Assembly (NCBI GenBank): GCA_964502145.1
Contig: CAZCVI010000006.1
Span: 1-64,000 of the forward strand
From: CAZCVI01 sp964502145
GTDB taxonomy: Bacteria; Acidobacteriota; Aminicenantia; UBA2199
Direction of reading: 5' to 3'
Length of the DNA: 64,000 nt
Made by a program: the position numbers and the translations under genes. Positions 30,901 to 33,464 of the stretch are shown piece after piece. The first letter of the stretch is position 1, and each line of letters starts with the position of its first letter. The notes beneath the pieces were generated by a model. It was not told the DNA's origin, made no database searches, and saw only the letters and a program-made list of their open reading frames with translations.

Positions 30901-32977
30901 TCCACCCATCATGGATTAAATGGTGCTCGGTCAACACCATGATATGCTCGGTTTGGGTGAGTTTCAAGAGAGTGATACGCAACAACGGACCCTTTTCAAA
31001 ATCAAAAGCCTTGCGCCCTTCCTCGCTGACCCAGTGTTCCATTTGTTCCTCGTTCATCTGGAGCACGGGAATATTAAAATAATAGGGGGGCTTCACCTGC
31101 TGCACGGGTATACCATCCTTGGTGATAAACACGGTGCGCAAAATTTCATGACGGCGAATGATCTCGGTGAAGGTTTGTTCCAACAACACTGCTTCCAGTT
31201 TCCCCTTGATGCGAATCACACGGGGCACAAAGTAAGCGGTGTTCTCGGCATCAAGTGCTTGTAAAAACCACAAGCGTTCCTGCGAGAAAGAGAGGGGAAT
31301 ATCACCATCCCGTGAGGCGCGGGGAATGGATGAGGTGAGTCGTTCATGTGTTTCTATCTCTGCGGCCAGGGCTTTAATAAAGGGCCGTTCAAAGAACTTG
31401 CGCATGGGGATTTCCGCGCCGATTTTTTCGCGGATCAGGGCGATACACCGTCCGACACGGATGGAATCGCCACCGACATCAAAAAAGTCGTCATTGATGC
31501 CGATGCGTTCTATCGCCAATAAGTCCTGCCAGATTTTTAGGAGTTTTTTTTCTGTAAAAGAAACAGCGGCTTCATATTCGACACCGGTCACGATCGTGTT
31601 TTCATCGGGTTGTGGCAAGGCTTTCCTGTCGATCTTGCCATGAACGGTCAGGGGTAATGCTTCCATGTGGATAAAATAAGCAGGAATCATATACTCGGGC
31701 AGTTCACGCGCCAGGTGTTCCTTTAACATGGAAACGGTTAATATTTTGGCTGAGGCGGCGACATAATAGGCGCAAAGATAACGGTTCCCGTTCTGTTGTT
31801 CGCCATCAATCACGACTGCACCGGCGATATCGGGATGTTTTAACAGGGAACTCTCAATTTCTCCGAGCTCAATGCGGTAACCACGAATCTTTACCTGGAG
31901 GTCGATGCGTCCGAGGAATTCGATATTGCCATCGGGTAACCAGACGACGAGATCCCCGGTTTTATAAATTTTAGCGGACGATGTGGATGATGTGGATAGG
32001 GAGATAAATTTGTCGTGGGTCAGTTGGGGATTGTTGAGGTAACCCTGTGCCACGCCTGCACCGGCGATACATAATTCACCGGCAATGCCTACGGGCTGTG
32101 GATTGAATTGTTTATCCACTATATATAACTGATGGAGGGCCGTGGGCTTGCCAATGGGAATGTTGGCGCTATCGTCCAGAGTTGCGGCTTGTTGGGCAGT
32201 GAGGGTAAAGATAGCGCAATTGATCGTGGTTTCGGTAGGGCCATAACCATTGTGGATTTTGCATTGGGAATCGACTTTCGCGGCAATAGTTTTGACAATT
32301 TTACCGGTCAAGCGTTCACCACCGAGATGTACGATTTTTAGTTCCGGCATCTTCTCCCCGCTGGCAGCAATACTATTAAAAAACACGGGGGTGGAGTGAA
32401 TGGTATTAATAAAATTCAGATTTATAATGCGACTGTACTGGCGGTAATCACCGATAACTTTCTTGTTGACGAAAACAAGGGTCCCACCATATAATATAGT
32501 GGTTAACAATTCGAATACACCAAAATCAAAGGTATAGGACAAGTTCTGCATGACGCGGGTATGGGAACCGAGAGCGAAATATTCCCGGAACCAGGTGAAG
32601 AGGGGGATTAAATGGCGGTGGGTGATGGGCACACCCTTGGGCCGTCCGGTGGAACCGGAAGTATAGATGGTGTAAGCGGGGTCTGTGGAGGATGGAAATG
32701 ATTGTGATGACGGGAGTGATGGGGTGGAGAAATCTTCATCAAGGCAAAGGATATGTTTAACGAATGGATTCTGGGCGACGATCTCCCGCACGTTTTCATA
32801 ATTCACGCGGTCGGTTAAAATTATACTGATGTGACAGTCATTAATAATATAATTGACCCTATCCTTGGGGAAAGTGGGGTTGATAGGGACAAACGAGTTC
32901 CCGGCTTTTAATATCCCCAGCATTCCAATGGGAAGTACCGGGCTATCCTCGACTATTAAAGCGATATAATTATTCAC
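3971..32977 (-). CDS. NRPS-A: nine-module nonribosomal peptide synthetase with terminal TE
   Basis: A 9668-aa megasynthetase (about 1 MDa) of order A(truncated)-T, six C-A-T modules, C-A-T-E, C-A-T-TE. Carrier serines lie at about residues 505, 1560, 2585, 3626, 4676, 5731, 6760, 7808 and 9331. The Asp of HHxxxDG lies at about 690, 1739, 2764, 3804, 4868, 5912, 6942 and 8471 (C domains) and 7997 (epimerase). The TE has Ser9467, Asp9494 and His9639/9640. The GTG start is fixed by AGGAGGAT five bases upstream and an in-frame stop just beyond. As a result the first A domain lacks about 90 N-terminal residues, including motif A1, and no loading C domain precedes it. Pocket residues suggest ?-?-Val-Ile-(Lys)-Pro-Val-D-(Tyr)-Thr. 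It should act in the cytoplasm, needs a phosphopantetheinyl transferase encoded elsewhere, and releases its product by hydrolysis or cyclisation. The domain calls are certain; the substrates are inference. Confidence 0.97.
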   Translation of the reverse strand: MNNYIALIVEDSPVLPIGMLGILKAGNSFVPINPTFPKDRVNYIINDCHISIILTDRVNYENVREIVAQNPFVKHILCLDEDFSTPSLPSSQSFPSSTDPAYTIYTSGSTGRPKGVPITHRHLIPLFTWFREYFALGSHTRVMQNLSYTFDFGVFELLTTILYGGTLVFVNKKVIGDYRQYSRIINLNFINTIHSTPVFFNSIAASGEKMPELKIVHLGGERLTGKIVKTIAAKVDSQCKIHNGYGPTETTINCAIFTLTAQQAATLDDSANIPIGKPTALHQLYIVDKQFNPQPVGIAGELCIAGAGVAQGYLNNPQLTHDKFISLSTSSTSSAKIYKTGDLVVWLPDGNIEFLGRIDLQVKIRGYRIELGEIESSLLKHPDIAGAVVIDGEQQNGNRYLCAYYVAASAKILTVSMLKEHLARELPEYMIPAYFIHMEALPLTVHGKIDRKALPQPDENTIVTGVEYEAAVSFTEKKLLKIWQDLLAIERIGINDDFFDVGGDSIRVGRCIALIREKIGAEIPMRKFFERPFIKALAAEIETHERLTSSIPRASRDGDIPLSFSQERLWFLQALDAENTAYFVPRVIRIKGKLEAVLLEQTFTEIIRRHEILRTVFITKDGIPVQQVKPPYYFNIPVLQMNEEQMEHWVSEEGRKAFDFEKGPLLRITLLKLTQTEHIMVLTEHHLIHDGWTQGVLLNEFIRIFTAYSEGRTHDLPELPIQYADYAIWQRAYLQGDRLKRHLDYWQEKLAGLIPVLELPGDRPRPNVMSGNGAMIEFRLTPALTEQLKEFSRTHNVTLFMTMLAVFKTLLYRYTGQEDICSGTGLANRSYKETEDMLGMVINTLPLRTHTRGDMNFSQYLSRVRETCIEAYQHQDTPFGKIVEVMAQARSLSYNPLFQVIFSFMDTPTDHLWLPGLELFLEHTYNSSAKFDLNLVVVPPMQQQADGIIAIHHDQILVEWEYNVDLFDAPTMERMIQHYTRLLETIIQQPDTCIAYLPMLDEAEIHRLIHEWNHTRTIYPADKTMPQLFTEQVERTPHNIAIISPDLPPCQLTYAQLNEKSTQLAHHLIQQGVLPGDIVAILGERTIETAIGILGILKSGAAYLPINPTAPQERQKYMLTDSNTKILLTKNAIQAATPIIPIIPITPITPSNQAYVIYTSGSTGEPKGVSITHHNFCPLLHWGYKHLGIAPNDSVLQNISYYFDWSVWEIFITLTTGASLVVVSEEIVLNPAICIPFMKENSITVLHMTPTQYQHFISNRPKLETLKYLFLGAEKLTVDLVKRSFDSVRDDCRVFNMYGPTEATIISAVLEVFRGDDVRYANLTSVPIGVRSANGLLLVLDHYFNLCPVNVTGELYIGGDGLSAGYVNNPELTREKFISLPTSSPLSTLSPIFYKTGDLVRWLKDGRVEFLGRIDFQVKIRGFRIELGEIENQLSRHHAIREVVVVSKEDNAGDKYLVAYVVGDTQLADSQLQEFLAHNLPDYMIPAYFVQLDKMPLTPTGKVNRKALPDPELKKSGGFVAPANETEERLAAIWYTILSREPLENPIGMNDNFFQMGGHSLKATLLLANIHKVFNVKIPLAEIFIKPTIRGLADYIQNAVAEKYITLEPVEKRHYYALSSAQKRLYFLQQMDLGGTAYNISAAWILQGTLDKPRLEQAVAQLIQRHESFRTSFTILDEEPVQIIHPNVSFVFEYLDVAHVGEFIRPFFLFTAPLLRVGLVQLQAEKHILLVDMHHIISDGMSIEILANEFATFLVGKELPPLTLQYKDYSERQRRDRASEELYNQGVFWRKIFAEEIPVLVLPTDHARPAVQSFAGNRIKFELNGEITAALKALVLQTETTLYMVLLSLYNIFLAKLSGQEDIVVGTPIAGRRHADLEKIIGMFVNTLVLRNYPTPGKKYSDFLAEVKERTLKAFENQEYQYEDIVDEVDIIRDVSRNPLFDTLFTLQNTATEAVEIPGLKFVPYPQENKTAKFDLSLTVLEAEKKLELTFEYSTRLFEEATIQRFIAYFKSTVSGVINDTDATIADIQILSSAEKNQIVHDFNNTTTKYPATKTIPQLFSVQAEQTPGNTAIIGQNIGEEQLTYAQLNEKSNQLAHFLIQQGTLPGDIIGIIGDRSPSTIIGILGILKSGAAYLPIDPDYPEDRKQYMLTDSNTKILLTPTLIQEATPITPITPVTHVTPITPTHLAYIIYTSGSTGTPKGVIVTHQNVIRLVKNTNYVQFVPGDSILQTGAMAFDASTFEIWGALLNGLILVIVDKETIITSEKLKAAIEENHISTMWMTAPLFNQIQQTDIDTFAGLKNLLVGGDVLSPIHISSLRSYYPELNIINGYGPTENTTFSTTFLIQHDYSENIPIGKPIANSTAYIVDKTNHLLPIGVPGELIVGGAGIALGYLNNPELTHDKFFAPSTLPSSATKFYRTGDLARWLPDGNIQFLGRLDFQVKIRGFRVELGEIENRLLKHDYIQEVVVVAKEALESPGSEKIYIAAYFVSYIEITTQQLREYLAAQLPDYMIPAYFVRMESLPLTSTGKIDRKKLPAPTMTTDKDFFGPRNPIEVELVKIWSELLNVETPIGIYDNFFHLGGHSLKANSLLSRIHKLFNVVISLQEIFKRPTIMELSEYIQYAIRDQYVRIEPVEEKEYYILSSAQKRIFFLQQIDKTGTTYNVFAVWQLDGLLDKLRLHQSMTTLIQRHESFRTSFQTMAEQPVQIIHPEAVLEIEEYPVAHMEYFLRPFDLSQIPLLRVGLVKLEAEKHLLLVDMHHIISDGMSMDILLQEFTAAFAGSELPAPGLRYIDYAERQHHIKNSESLLQQKAYWKNIFAEEIPVLALPTDYARPAMQSFAGASIRFVLSIETTTALKELALKMETTLYTVLLSVYTIFLSKISGQEDIVMGTPVAGRSHADLEKIIGMFVNTLALRNYPAGEKSFAAFLAEVNERTLNAFQNQDYQYEDLVEEVMVVRDISRNPLFDTMFTLQDIGAQTQGIPGLQIALYPRKIKTSKFDLTLTVVEVAERLELVFEFCIKLFKMETLKRFCTYFKNIVAAIMENKDVTLADIQITSSEERNQILYEFNNTTTTYPSDKTIPQLFAEQAERTPHHIAIIGEMIGYPGLTQCQLTYQALNNKANQLAHVLLEKGILPDTIVGIIIERSLEMIIGILGILKSGGAYMPIDPSYPEERKQFMLSDSAAKILLTSETIRAILPITPVTHVTPILPVTHVTPIIPITPTNIAYVIYTSGSTGKPKGVLTIHSNITRVVKNTNYIDLSSSDRILQLSNYAFDGSVFDIFGALLNGAVLVLISRGDVLAVDRMAKMIRNEGITVFFITTALFNALVDLEIGCFARIRKVLFGGERVSLEHSQKALDYLGKDRIIHVYGPTETTVYASYYDINGIEGNVATIPIGKPLANTTLYILDKKYRPVPLGINGELYIGGSGLARGYLNRPELTHDTFISPDTLSTSSLPIYKTGDLARWLPDGNIEFLGRVDQQVKIRGFRIELGEIENCLLKISGIKEAVVLVHEDKSKDKLLCAYCVFEKEYNPVELREHLASQLPEYMIPTYFIPIPKIPLTPNGKIDRRALPQPSVTVGETYTAPRDIIEKKLLDIWHEVLGRDPGHMSPIGIDDNFFHLGGHSLKAMFLISQIHRELDVKIPLAEIFKSQTIRQQALYIRQGKQSVFQSIQPVEKKEYYPQSSSQQRFYILQQLEGIGTSYNIPLILEVAGKLDKKRLEQAVKSLIRRHDMLRTSFHLLEEKAVMRVHEAVEFTIDDYEGEIADFIRPFDLATPPLLRIGLIRKNAEKHILIFDMNHIISDGSSMAIFVREITAIYGGVENHLPPLRIQYQDFAQWQQNQLSSGLLQEQENYWLTLLAGELPVLEMPLDFPRPAVQSFAGDSLEFEIQQPLKDKINRLIEKSGATLYMVALTALEITLYHYNNNYSGQPDMIIGTPIAGRNHTDLEPLIGLLLDTVVLRNQIQESQLLWQFLADVKTGALAAFENQVYPFREVIKHVEKAPNFSRNPIFDVMLLVQNFEFPSLSVEGLTFTSFPSQLKTAKVDLTFELTEEKDRIHCLLEYCTALFKQETIARFATHLLHILAQLVTVLENPALKIAEIDLLEESEKRHLLEVFNTPVTPFPVTRMIHELLAQQAQRTPDAIAISDENNKGNQLTYAELFKKSHQLAHYLQTHGVQAEHIVAIQIHRSVEMIIGLLAILQAGGAYLPIAPDYPEDRTQFILSDSAATILLTATIIQEATPPTPIIPITPITPITPITPIIPIIPITPIPPITPTNLAYIIYTSGSTGRPKGVLVEHGNLLAYIYAFEQQYTLFPADIVIQQASFTFDAFVEELYPILLKGGKLAVPDSDSVKDMERLAAFIFKHGVTFITASPLMLNELNKADSKFPIRIYISGGDVLKAPYINNLMQTAAVYNTYGPTEATVCATYYSCAAPIPDAVPIGKPITNYHVIILNKMAKLQAIGLAGELCIAGPGVTRGYLNRPELTHDTFISLPTMATFSGKLYKSGDLARWLPDGNIEFLGRIDFQVKIRGFRIELGEIEKQLFKHPHIIDAVVTVKEDLVGDKSLVAYIVLDVVANQEISPSQWRQYLQSHLPDYMIPAYFVPLEKIPRTSSGKIDRKALPAPELKMTGGYMAPRNQIENELAAIWSDILGLNAVQNPLGIDDNFFLLGGHSLKATSVTSRIHKTLQVRIPLAEIFKRPTIRELADYIKQGAGETYQSIPAVEQKHYYPLSSAQKRLFFLQQLDVNGTGYNIMTAIHLEGTLAEIKFADAFKHMISRHESLRTSFILVDGEAVQVVHPEVAFEFQYYNATQMAGTEKEQYLLSTIQQFSRPFDLSQAPLLRVALIKKDSQNYALLVDVHHIVADGSSIGIIQKDILAFYMDAALPPLPIHYKDYAAWQADTSNMEALVVQENFWLRLYHNDIPVLNLPTDYPRPIMQSFAGNHLSFELSPEHTRLLNTLALKQEVTLYMVILAICNTWMAKLCNQEDIIIGTPIAGRRHEELQNIIGMFVNTLALRNYPKREKTFQVFLKELKEGTLNAYQNQDYPFENLVNQVAKNRDMSRNPLFDVLFVFQNMEIQEIATPGLNMKPFAYENKTAKFDLNLDGKEIADRLVFNLEYSTTLFKKETAQRFCQYFKNIVAAIIADPGMRMTQIEIMDVIEKESILEFSNGVTQAINVHDTIHGLFETSAREHEDKTALIFGHGFLTYKELNQRANSLARVLRHQGVGQDHIVGLMVERSFEMIVGLLAIMKAGAAYLPIDPTFPPQRKQFMIEDSLMTALLINFAMDSDTSRITATIPTLDIRDNTIYSANAAGVKEKLPAIHCGSNLLYVIFTSGSTGKPKGVMLQHANLVNLLKFQYQFTPINFSRVLQFTTISFDVSFQEIFSTLLCGGQLTLIDEDTRNSIPQLFQLIVRNQIKTLFFPMSFLKMMFSQSHDIILPAGSIEHIVTAGEQVVVDDPLRLYLKASHIYLHNHYGPSETHVVTTLTIDPEGDIPLFPSIGKPIANTRIYILDQEKYLLPIGIAGELVVGGQQVGRGYLGRAEETKNKFVKNIFPGEDTLYFTGDMARWLDNGNIEFLGRIDQQVKIHGIRVEPGEIESHLKNIPGVKEAVMVVKQSPTAEKYLCAYVVLAPDTNLDVSMLRNILSLDLPHHMIPAYFVPIPQIPLTPTGKVDRRALPEPDLTPLNDYTAPRNSTEQRLVKIWAETLTIEAGKIGIDDNFFLLGGHSLKAIMLIAKIHKEFNVKVPLAEIFKRSTLRGLAELICSSREESFVSIAPAETREFYPLSSAQKRLYFLQLMEETSTSYNLPEVMKLEGKMELAKLEYTFGQLIQRHESFRTSFFIVAEEPVQRIHNQVEFKIDECVTQHFLIKDFIRPFDLSRAPLLRVAVMVLTPNSYLLIVDMHHIISDGTSISVLIREFMALYNAQLLPELPLQYKDYACWEFSRQNEIRQQESYWLNEFAHEIPLLDLPTDYRRPKVKSFAGSIFSFHVDTPQTLALNTLALQRGTTLYMVLLAVYNIFLAKICNQETIVVGTPSAGRPHVDLEQVIGMFVNTLVLKNVPADEKEFLFFLAEVKEKTLKTFANQDYQYEALVEKVLKNRDTSRNPLFDTMFVLQNQDVPTIEKPDLKLEPYPYEHNTAKFDLTLVCFEINQFLICNFEYCTALFKEATIQRYTAYFKRVLTVLLEHPAGILADIEIISTEERAQILFQFNTPAVDYPKEKTIHQLFSAQAEQTPRNIAIIGQNIAEQQLTYAQLNEKSNQLAHFLSQQGIIPGDIIGIIGDRSPSTIIGILGILKSGGAYLPIDPEYPEDRKQYMLADSSTKILLTPTLIQEATPITPITPVTHVTPITPIPPTNLAYIIYTSGSTGAPKGVMVTHQNVIRLVRNTNYVQFVPGDSILQTGAMAFDASTFEIWGALLNGLILVIVDKETIITSEKLKAAIEENHISTMWMTAPLFNQVQQTDIDTFAGLKNLLVGGDVLSPIHISSLRSYCPQLNIINGYGPTENTTFSTTFLIQHEYSENIPIGKPIANSTAYIVDKTNHLLPIGVPGELIVGGDGIALGYLNNPELTHDKFFAPSTLPTAATKFYRTGDLARWLPDGNIEFLGRLDFQVKIRGFRVELGEIENRLLKHDYIQEVVVVAKEALESEGSEKIYIAAYFVSYIEITTQELREYLAGQLPDYMIPSYFVRMESFPLTSTGKIDRKQLPAPTMTTENDFFGPRNHIEVELVKIWSYILGIKEDKISIHDNFFELGGHSLKAATMMSRIHKELHIKMELAQIFKYSTIAGLAQLLNESVVNSYANIAPTEKKEYYPLSSAQKRLYFLQILDQTSTGYNMPQIMKLNGKIQIEKLATSFEKLIQRHESFRTSFFMHHEKPVQRIHDSVPFEIIQSVDPENTHVNEFIRPFDLAVAPLVRVVFVPRKAETSLLIVDMHHIIADGTSMGVLVKEFMTLYDAQELPELQLQYKDYAQWENARREQIAQQEMYWLNQFSGAIPVLDLPFDYVRPKVKSFAGSTLNFTLDSQQTQALNTFAMQQGCTLFMVLLSLYDIFLAKLCNQEVIVVGTPTAGRPHADLEQIIGMFVNTLMLKNNPAGEKSARSFLADVKDNTLMAFANQDYQYEDIVEKVVKNRETSRNPLFDAMFVLQNQDIPTIKNPGLKLESFPFEQTTAKFDLTLMCTEFAKQISCTLEYCTKLFKAETIHRFAHYLQNIITAVLQNPAITINQIDMLPATEKKQLVLDFNNTALPYPDNKTIYQLFADQVQRTPDDIALIGENNGGNQITYAALNQKSNQLAQYLIAEKGLIPGERVIVLMDRSIELILVLFAVMKARGAYIPMDVLLPVPRLRFVCNDASVALAVAHQKYLAKLAPMKEECPALHAILCIEHLAKDCGRYAPASPAPGYPTDPAYVMYTSGSTGIPKGVLVEHRTIVNTIIWRKNNYKYAPGYVSLQIPPYFFDSSVTDIFTPLLGGARLVLIRDEERSDLTILKRTITTKGVTHFIVVPIFYNVLLEEIAADLKYIKMICCAGDYFPDELMRKHFERLPHARIFNEYGPTENSVNTTAYELKPDTQKAVIGKPISNVAVYVLDQHLALCPIGVTGELCVAGSSLARGYLNRPELTAEKFIALPPTPHVSMRTPFYRTGDLGRWRSDGNLEFIGRVDNQIKIHGMRIEIGEIENQLLKHEDIKEVVVLLRQDDTLGSYLCAYIVPHETVPSFLEPVLLKEYLSQFLPAYMIPAHFLLLEKLPLTPNGKLDINALPMPQTQVSVTHTPPRNELEKKIVDIWQAVLGKTNIGIYDNFFYNGGDSIKSIQILSRMNSTGYKVDMKDIFQYPMIADLASHVRKIERVPDQAPVTGPIPLTPIQKTFFNFHPHHVSFYNQTVMFYSASPYNIDVLKKVFIHLTHHHDALRMTYEIDPHTHEVQQINQNLNFPLSFHEYDLTSFKNNAAALSEELQKKIHHIQSSIDLKNGPLMKLGLFHLSDGDRLLLTIHHLVIDGLSWRVLFADIETLYRQILDNQTPVLPPKTDSFKYWSEQLVAYANHKNLAKEQSYWCNLISQEVPPIPRDFIGAENAVKDIQEVSFSLEEAQTTLLLNQVNQSYNTEINDILLTALGLASKETFGHSRVWIVLEGHGRENISGAIDVSRTVGWFTTEYPVLMDVSYAHDTGRQIKEIKETLRKIPNKGIGYGLLKYSTPADPSQKIAFDLKPQLIFNYLGQFDADVQQSSLFQLAKESTGPSQDLNYPREYELEINGMTANHRLTMTISYNHTQYKAETISNFAAHFLSALQLIIAHCVAKDHAEQTPSDFTYTQLSIEQLQRLLAMYPGTEDIYPLSPMQEGMLFHHLMDPLSYAYFEQTAFRLEGELNIPIVEKSLNELLNRHHILRTAFVHKDTARPLQLVLKNRAVDFYYQDIRHLANDAEKEDFVRQFRIKDKKATFDLSQAILVRASVLRLEEFLYEFIWSFHHILMDGWCIGIINSEFFQIYNAYVQHKPPRLPRIKPYRTYIEWLENQDKEASGLYWKNYLDTFAEQTSILKPKTKKEPKQGRYSNKHISFELDRDQTTRLNTLAAQYNVTLNSVTQTIWGILLGKYNQKEDVVFGAVVSGRPFELAGVEAMVGLFINTIPVRIRFSGEIKIKHLLQNVQAEALVAEAFHYFPLAAIQSNHPLKQNLLDHLFVFENYPIAEQIAGYSHETNQRAPLSFRLTNVNVFEQTNYDFNVTLSGSQELSVTFQYNANAIDHDYVAQIAHHFRVAFEQVLANPELDVAELTLLSPQERARLVIEFNQTAAEYPTTKTIPQLFLEQTQRTPHHSALSAEQNSHITYTELFHQSTQLAHYLIAQGVLSQDIIAIQIHRSIEMIIGILAILQSGAAYLPIDPDYPEDRKQFMLSDSNTKIQLTHQIIQDHTPITPILPITPVTHVTPITPITPTNLAYIIYTSGTTGRPKGVMVTQQNIVRLFFNDRFQFQFNERDVWTMFHSFCFDFSVWEMYGALLFGGKLMLISRMTAIDTTQYLHLLKSQAVTVLNQTPSAFYRLLEEENQFPDPRLYLRYIIFGGEALFPGKIKSWHHKYPHTQLINMYGITETTVHVTFKEITPHEIETGLSNIGKPIPTLSVYLLNKYNQIVPIGIPGEIHVGGAGVARGYLNRPQLTQEKFIMLPLSSTTLYKSGDLARWLPDGNLEYLGRIDHQVKIRGFRIELGEIETQLKTHPIIKEAVVIDQTNNQRQFLCAYYTTSQNNETISALKEYLEEKLPDYMVPSCFVKIASIPLNANGKVDRPKLPRPLEADFHAVDTYQAPTTALQHTIATIWQGILGRARIGIQDNFFDLGGNSLDIVKVANQLREKLGTDISVATLFAQPTIATLEHYLADVQWPPTAATQVPTNFVMLTRSPQAEKNLFFVHEVLGDVGAYMEFSKHIAIPFNCWGINAENLKNYVPENVTVEAIAAKYIQQLKQIQPHGPYNIFTWSWGGHLGLEMALQLERNHETLSFLGFVDCSGPDYKKDVVIETFSLATERNFIKPFFLAAGNPTDLDKIDDLHQLWSMAVDFISSDPALVEQLRQLLVANALALPNYFGLTGKELIHYLNVNRTHGNASLIYAPQGKIHTPLHFFWANQNPERVESWQAYCHHPVIYHEVNGDHHSIFRDKEQIIDFARITSDVISQVIKENE
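3974..8047 (-). other. NRPS-A module 9: C-A(Thr)-T-TE (residues 8311-9668)
   Basis: A DCL-type condensation domain (LSPMQEGMLFH, HHILMDGWC), as expected after an epimerase. Pocket residues D-F-W-N-I-G-M-V-H are the threonine signature DFWNIGMVHK. The carrier is DNFFDLGGNSL. The TE nucleophile elbow reads TWSWGGH, lacking the first Gly of GxSxG. An Ile-Thr-Pro repeat lies at 6190-6262. Confidence 0.92.
8048..12577 (-). other. NRPS-A module 8: C-A(Tyr-like)-T-E (residues 6801-8310)
   Basis: Pocket residues D-S-T-I-C-A-E-V-N share seven of ten positions with DGTITAEVAK reported for tyrosine, so an aromatic residue is likely. The carrier has GGDSIKSI, and an epimerase with HHLVIDGLSWR follows, so the residue should be D. 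NRPS-B module 4 has the same code. No Ile-Thr-Pro repeat. Confidence 0.88.
12578..15664 (-). other. NRPS-A module 7: C-A(Val)-T (residues 5772-6800)
   Basis: Pocket residues D-A-F-W-L-G-G-T-F, the valine signature. The A domain is nearly identical to module 3 along its length. An Ile-Thr-Pro repeat lies at 13901-13965. Condensation motif HHIISDG. Confidence 0.9.
15665..18829 (-). other. NRPS-A module 6: C-A(Pro)-T (residues 4717-5771)
   Basis: Pocket residues D-V-Q-F-V-A-H-V-V match the proline signature DVQ(L/F)IAHVVK closely. This A domain belongs to a different lineage (core A5 HNHYGPSETH) and has no Ile-Thr-Pro repeat before A3. Condensation motif HHIVADG. Confidence 0.9.
18830..21979 (-). 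other. NRPS-A module 5: C-A(Lys-like)-T (residues 3667-4716)
   Basis: Pocket residues D-A-E-T-I-G-T-V-C resemble DAESIGSVCK, which I recall for lysine in bacitracin synthetase; treat as tentative. The condensation motif reads NHIISDG, with the first His replaced by Asn and the catalytic second His kept. The longest perfect Ile-Thr-Pro repeat, at 20148-20254, lies here. Confidence 0.88.
20148..20254. repeat. 9-bp coding minisatellite (Ile-Thr-Pro), longest perfect array
   Basis: Coding-strand unit ATAACTCCC with ATTATTCCC variants, about a dozen copies, within A domain 5 of NRPS-A. Related arrays lie in eight other A domains: 6190-6262, 13901-13965, 23308-23391, 26425-26478, 29527-29573, 41432-41510, 55597-55675 and 61018-61096. 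All sit just before core A3, and several contain a GTTACTCACGTAACTCCC (Val-Thr-His-Val-Thr-Pro) interruption. Confidence 0.9.
21980..25102 (-). other. NRPS-A module 4: C-A(Ile)-T (residues 2626-3666)
   Basis: Pocket residues D-G-F-F-L-G-V-V-Y are identical to the published isoleucine signature DGFFLGVVYK. An Ile-Thr-Pro/Val-Thr-His repeat lies at 23308-23391. Condensation motif HHIISDG. Confidence 0.9.
25103..28177 (-). other. NRPS-A module 3: C-A(Val)-T (residues 1601-2625)
   Basis: Pocket residues D-A-F-W-L-G-G-T-F match the established valine signature DAFW(I/L)GGTFK. The A domain is a near-copy of module 7's. An Ile-Thr-Pro repeat lies at 26425-26478. Condensation motif HHIISDG. Confidence 0.9.
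28178..31342 (-). other. NRPS-A module 2: C-A-T (residues 546-1600)
   Basis: The condensation motif is HHLIHDG. Pocket residues D-W-W-H-F-G-M-I-I are nearly the same as in NRPS-B module 2 (last residue V), so both should load the same unidentified amino acid. An Ile-Thr-Pro repeat lies before A3 at 29527-29573. Confidence 0.9.
31343..32977 (-). other. NRPS-A module 1: truncated A domain plus carrier (residues 1-545)
   Basis: The protein begins at the stretch equivalent to VGIMMEKS of GrsA, so motif A1 and about 90 residues are absent. Motif A2 (LKAGNSFVPINP), A3 (YTSGSTGRPKG), A5 (NGYGPTETT), A7 (YKTGDL) and A10 (GKIDRKAL) are present. Pocket residues read D-F-F-H-H-G-G-I-N, for which I recall no assignment. 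The carrier motif is DDFFDVGGDSI, the variant also used before epimerases, though no epimerase follows. Confidence 0.85.
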
Positions 32978-32980
32978 GTT

Positions 32981-32988
32981 ATCCTCCT
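32981..32988 (-). promoter_or_regulatory. ribosome binding site fixing the NRPS-A start
   Basis: AGGAGGAT, almost fully complementary to the 16S tail, ends in the right place for the GTG at 32977. An in-frame TAA lies a few codons upstream, so the reading frame cannot extend to restore the missing A-domain N-terminus. Confidence 0.85.
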
Positions 32989-33263
32989 GTCTGGTTTTTT
33001 TTTAATGCGTTGTCCTGAATTCACGGCCAAGTTTTAGAAAAGACTAGACTAACATAGTCGAACTGGCCACAGTTATCCGTGGGACTTATAAAAATGATTG
33101 CGAATTCGGGTTGTGGGCTTGGCTTGTTATTAAAATCGACTTGTACTATATTTTTCGATAGGCTACCGCTTTTGAATGGGTGATCATTTCAAAGAAATTA
33201 TATCTTTTAATACTATATTTTAACCTTTAAACTGATTAAAATATTTTTATATTTTAATAAAAA

Positions 33264-33292
33264 ATTATACCATATTGGAATAATTTTGCAAA
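33264..33292 (-). promoter_or_regulatory. candidate promoter for NRPS-A
   Basis: Minus-strand TTTGCA (33287-33292), 17-bp spacer, perfect TATAAT (33264-33269). It would give a leader of about 280 nt. The region is AT-rich, so chance matches are likely. Confidence 0.35.
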
Positions 33293-33464
33293 TGCCTAGA
33301 ATACTCCAAATTAACCCAAAAATAGGCACTATAAGGCCAGAACTCTTTTGAGAAATTGGTTTTGAATGAGGAATAAAAAAAATATTTGCCCACGAATTAT
33401 ACAAATTTAGTCGAAAAAAATGTTATATTTCTCCGACTTACCGATTATTGGGGAATGGTTTGTT

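Larger units (their letters stand above)
32978..33464. other. AT-rich leader of NRPS-A
   Basis: A 487-bp stretch without a convincing gene; the only open frame (33213-33404, minus) is low-complexity and lacks a ribosome binding site. On the minus strand it holds a candidate promoter (33264-33292) and, at about 33158-33180, a box resembling one upstream of NRPS-B (57433-57458). No remnant of the missing A-domain N-terminus is seen just upstream of the GTG. Confidence 0.6.

Noticed and set aside
32978..33060. Upstream extension or frameshifted N-terminus of the NRPS-A first A domain
   Set aside because: An in-frame TAA lies just upstream of the ribosome binding site, and the other frames there do not resemble the A1 region.
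33213..33404. 63-aa minus-strand open frame in the NRPS-A leader
   Set aside because: AT-rich, low-complexity composition, no ribosome binding site and no recognisable domain.
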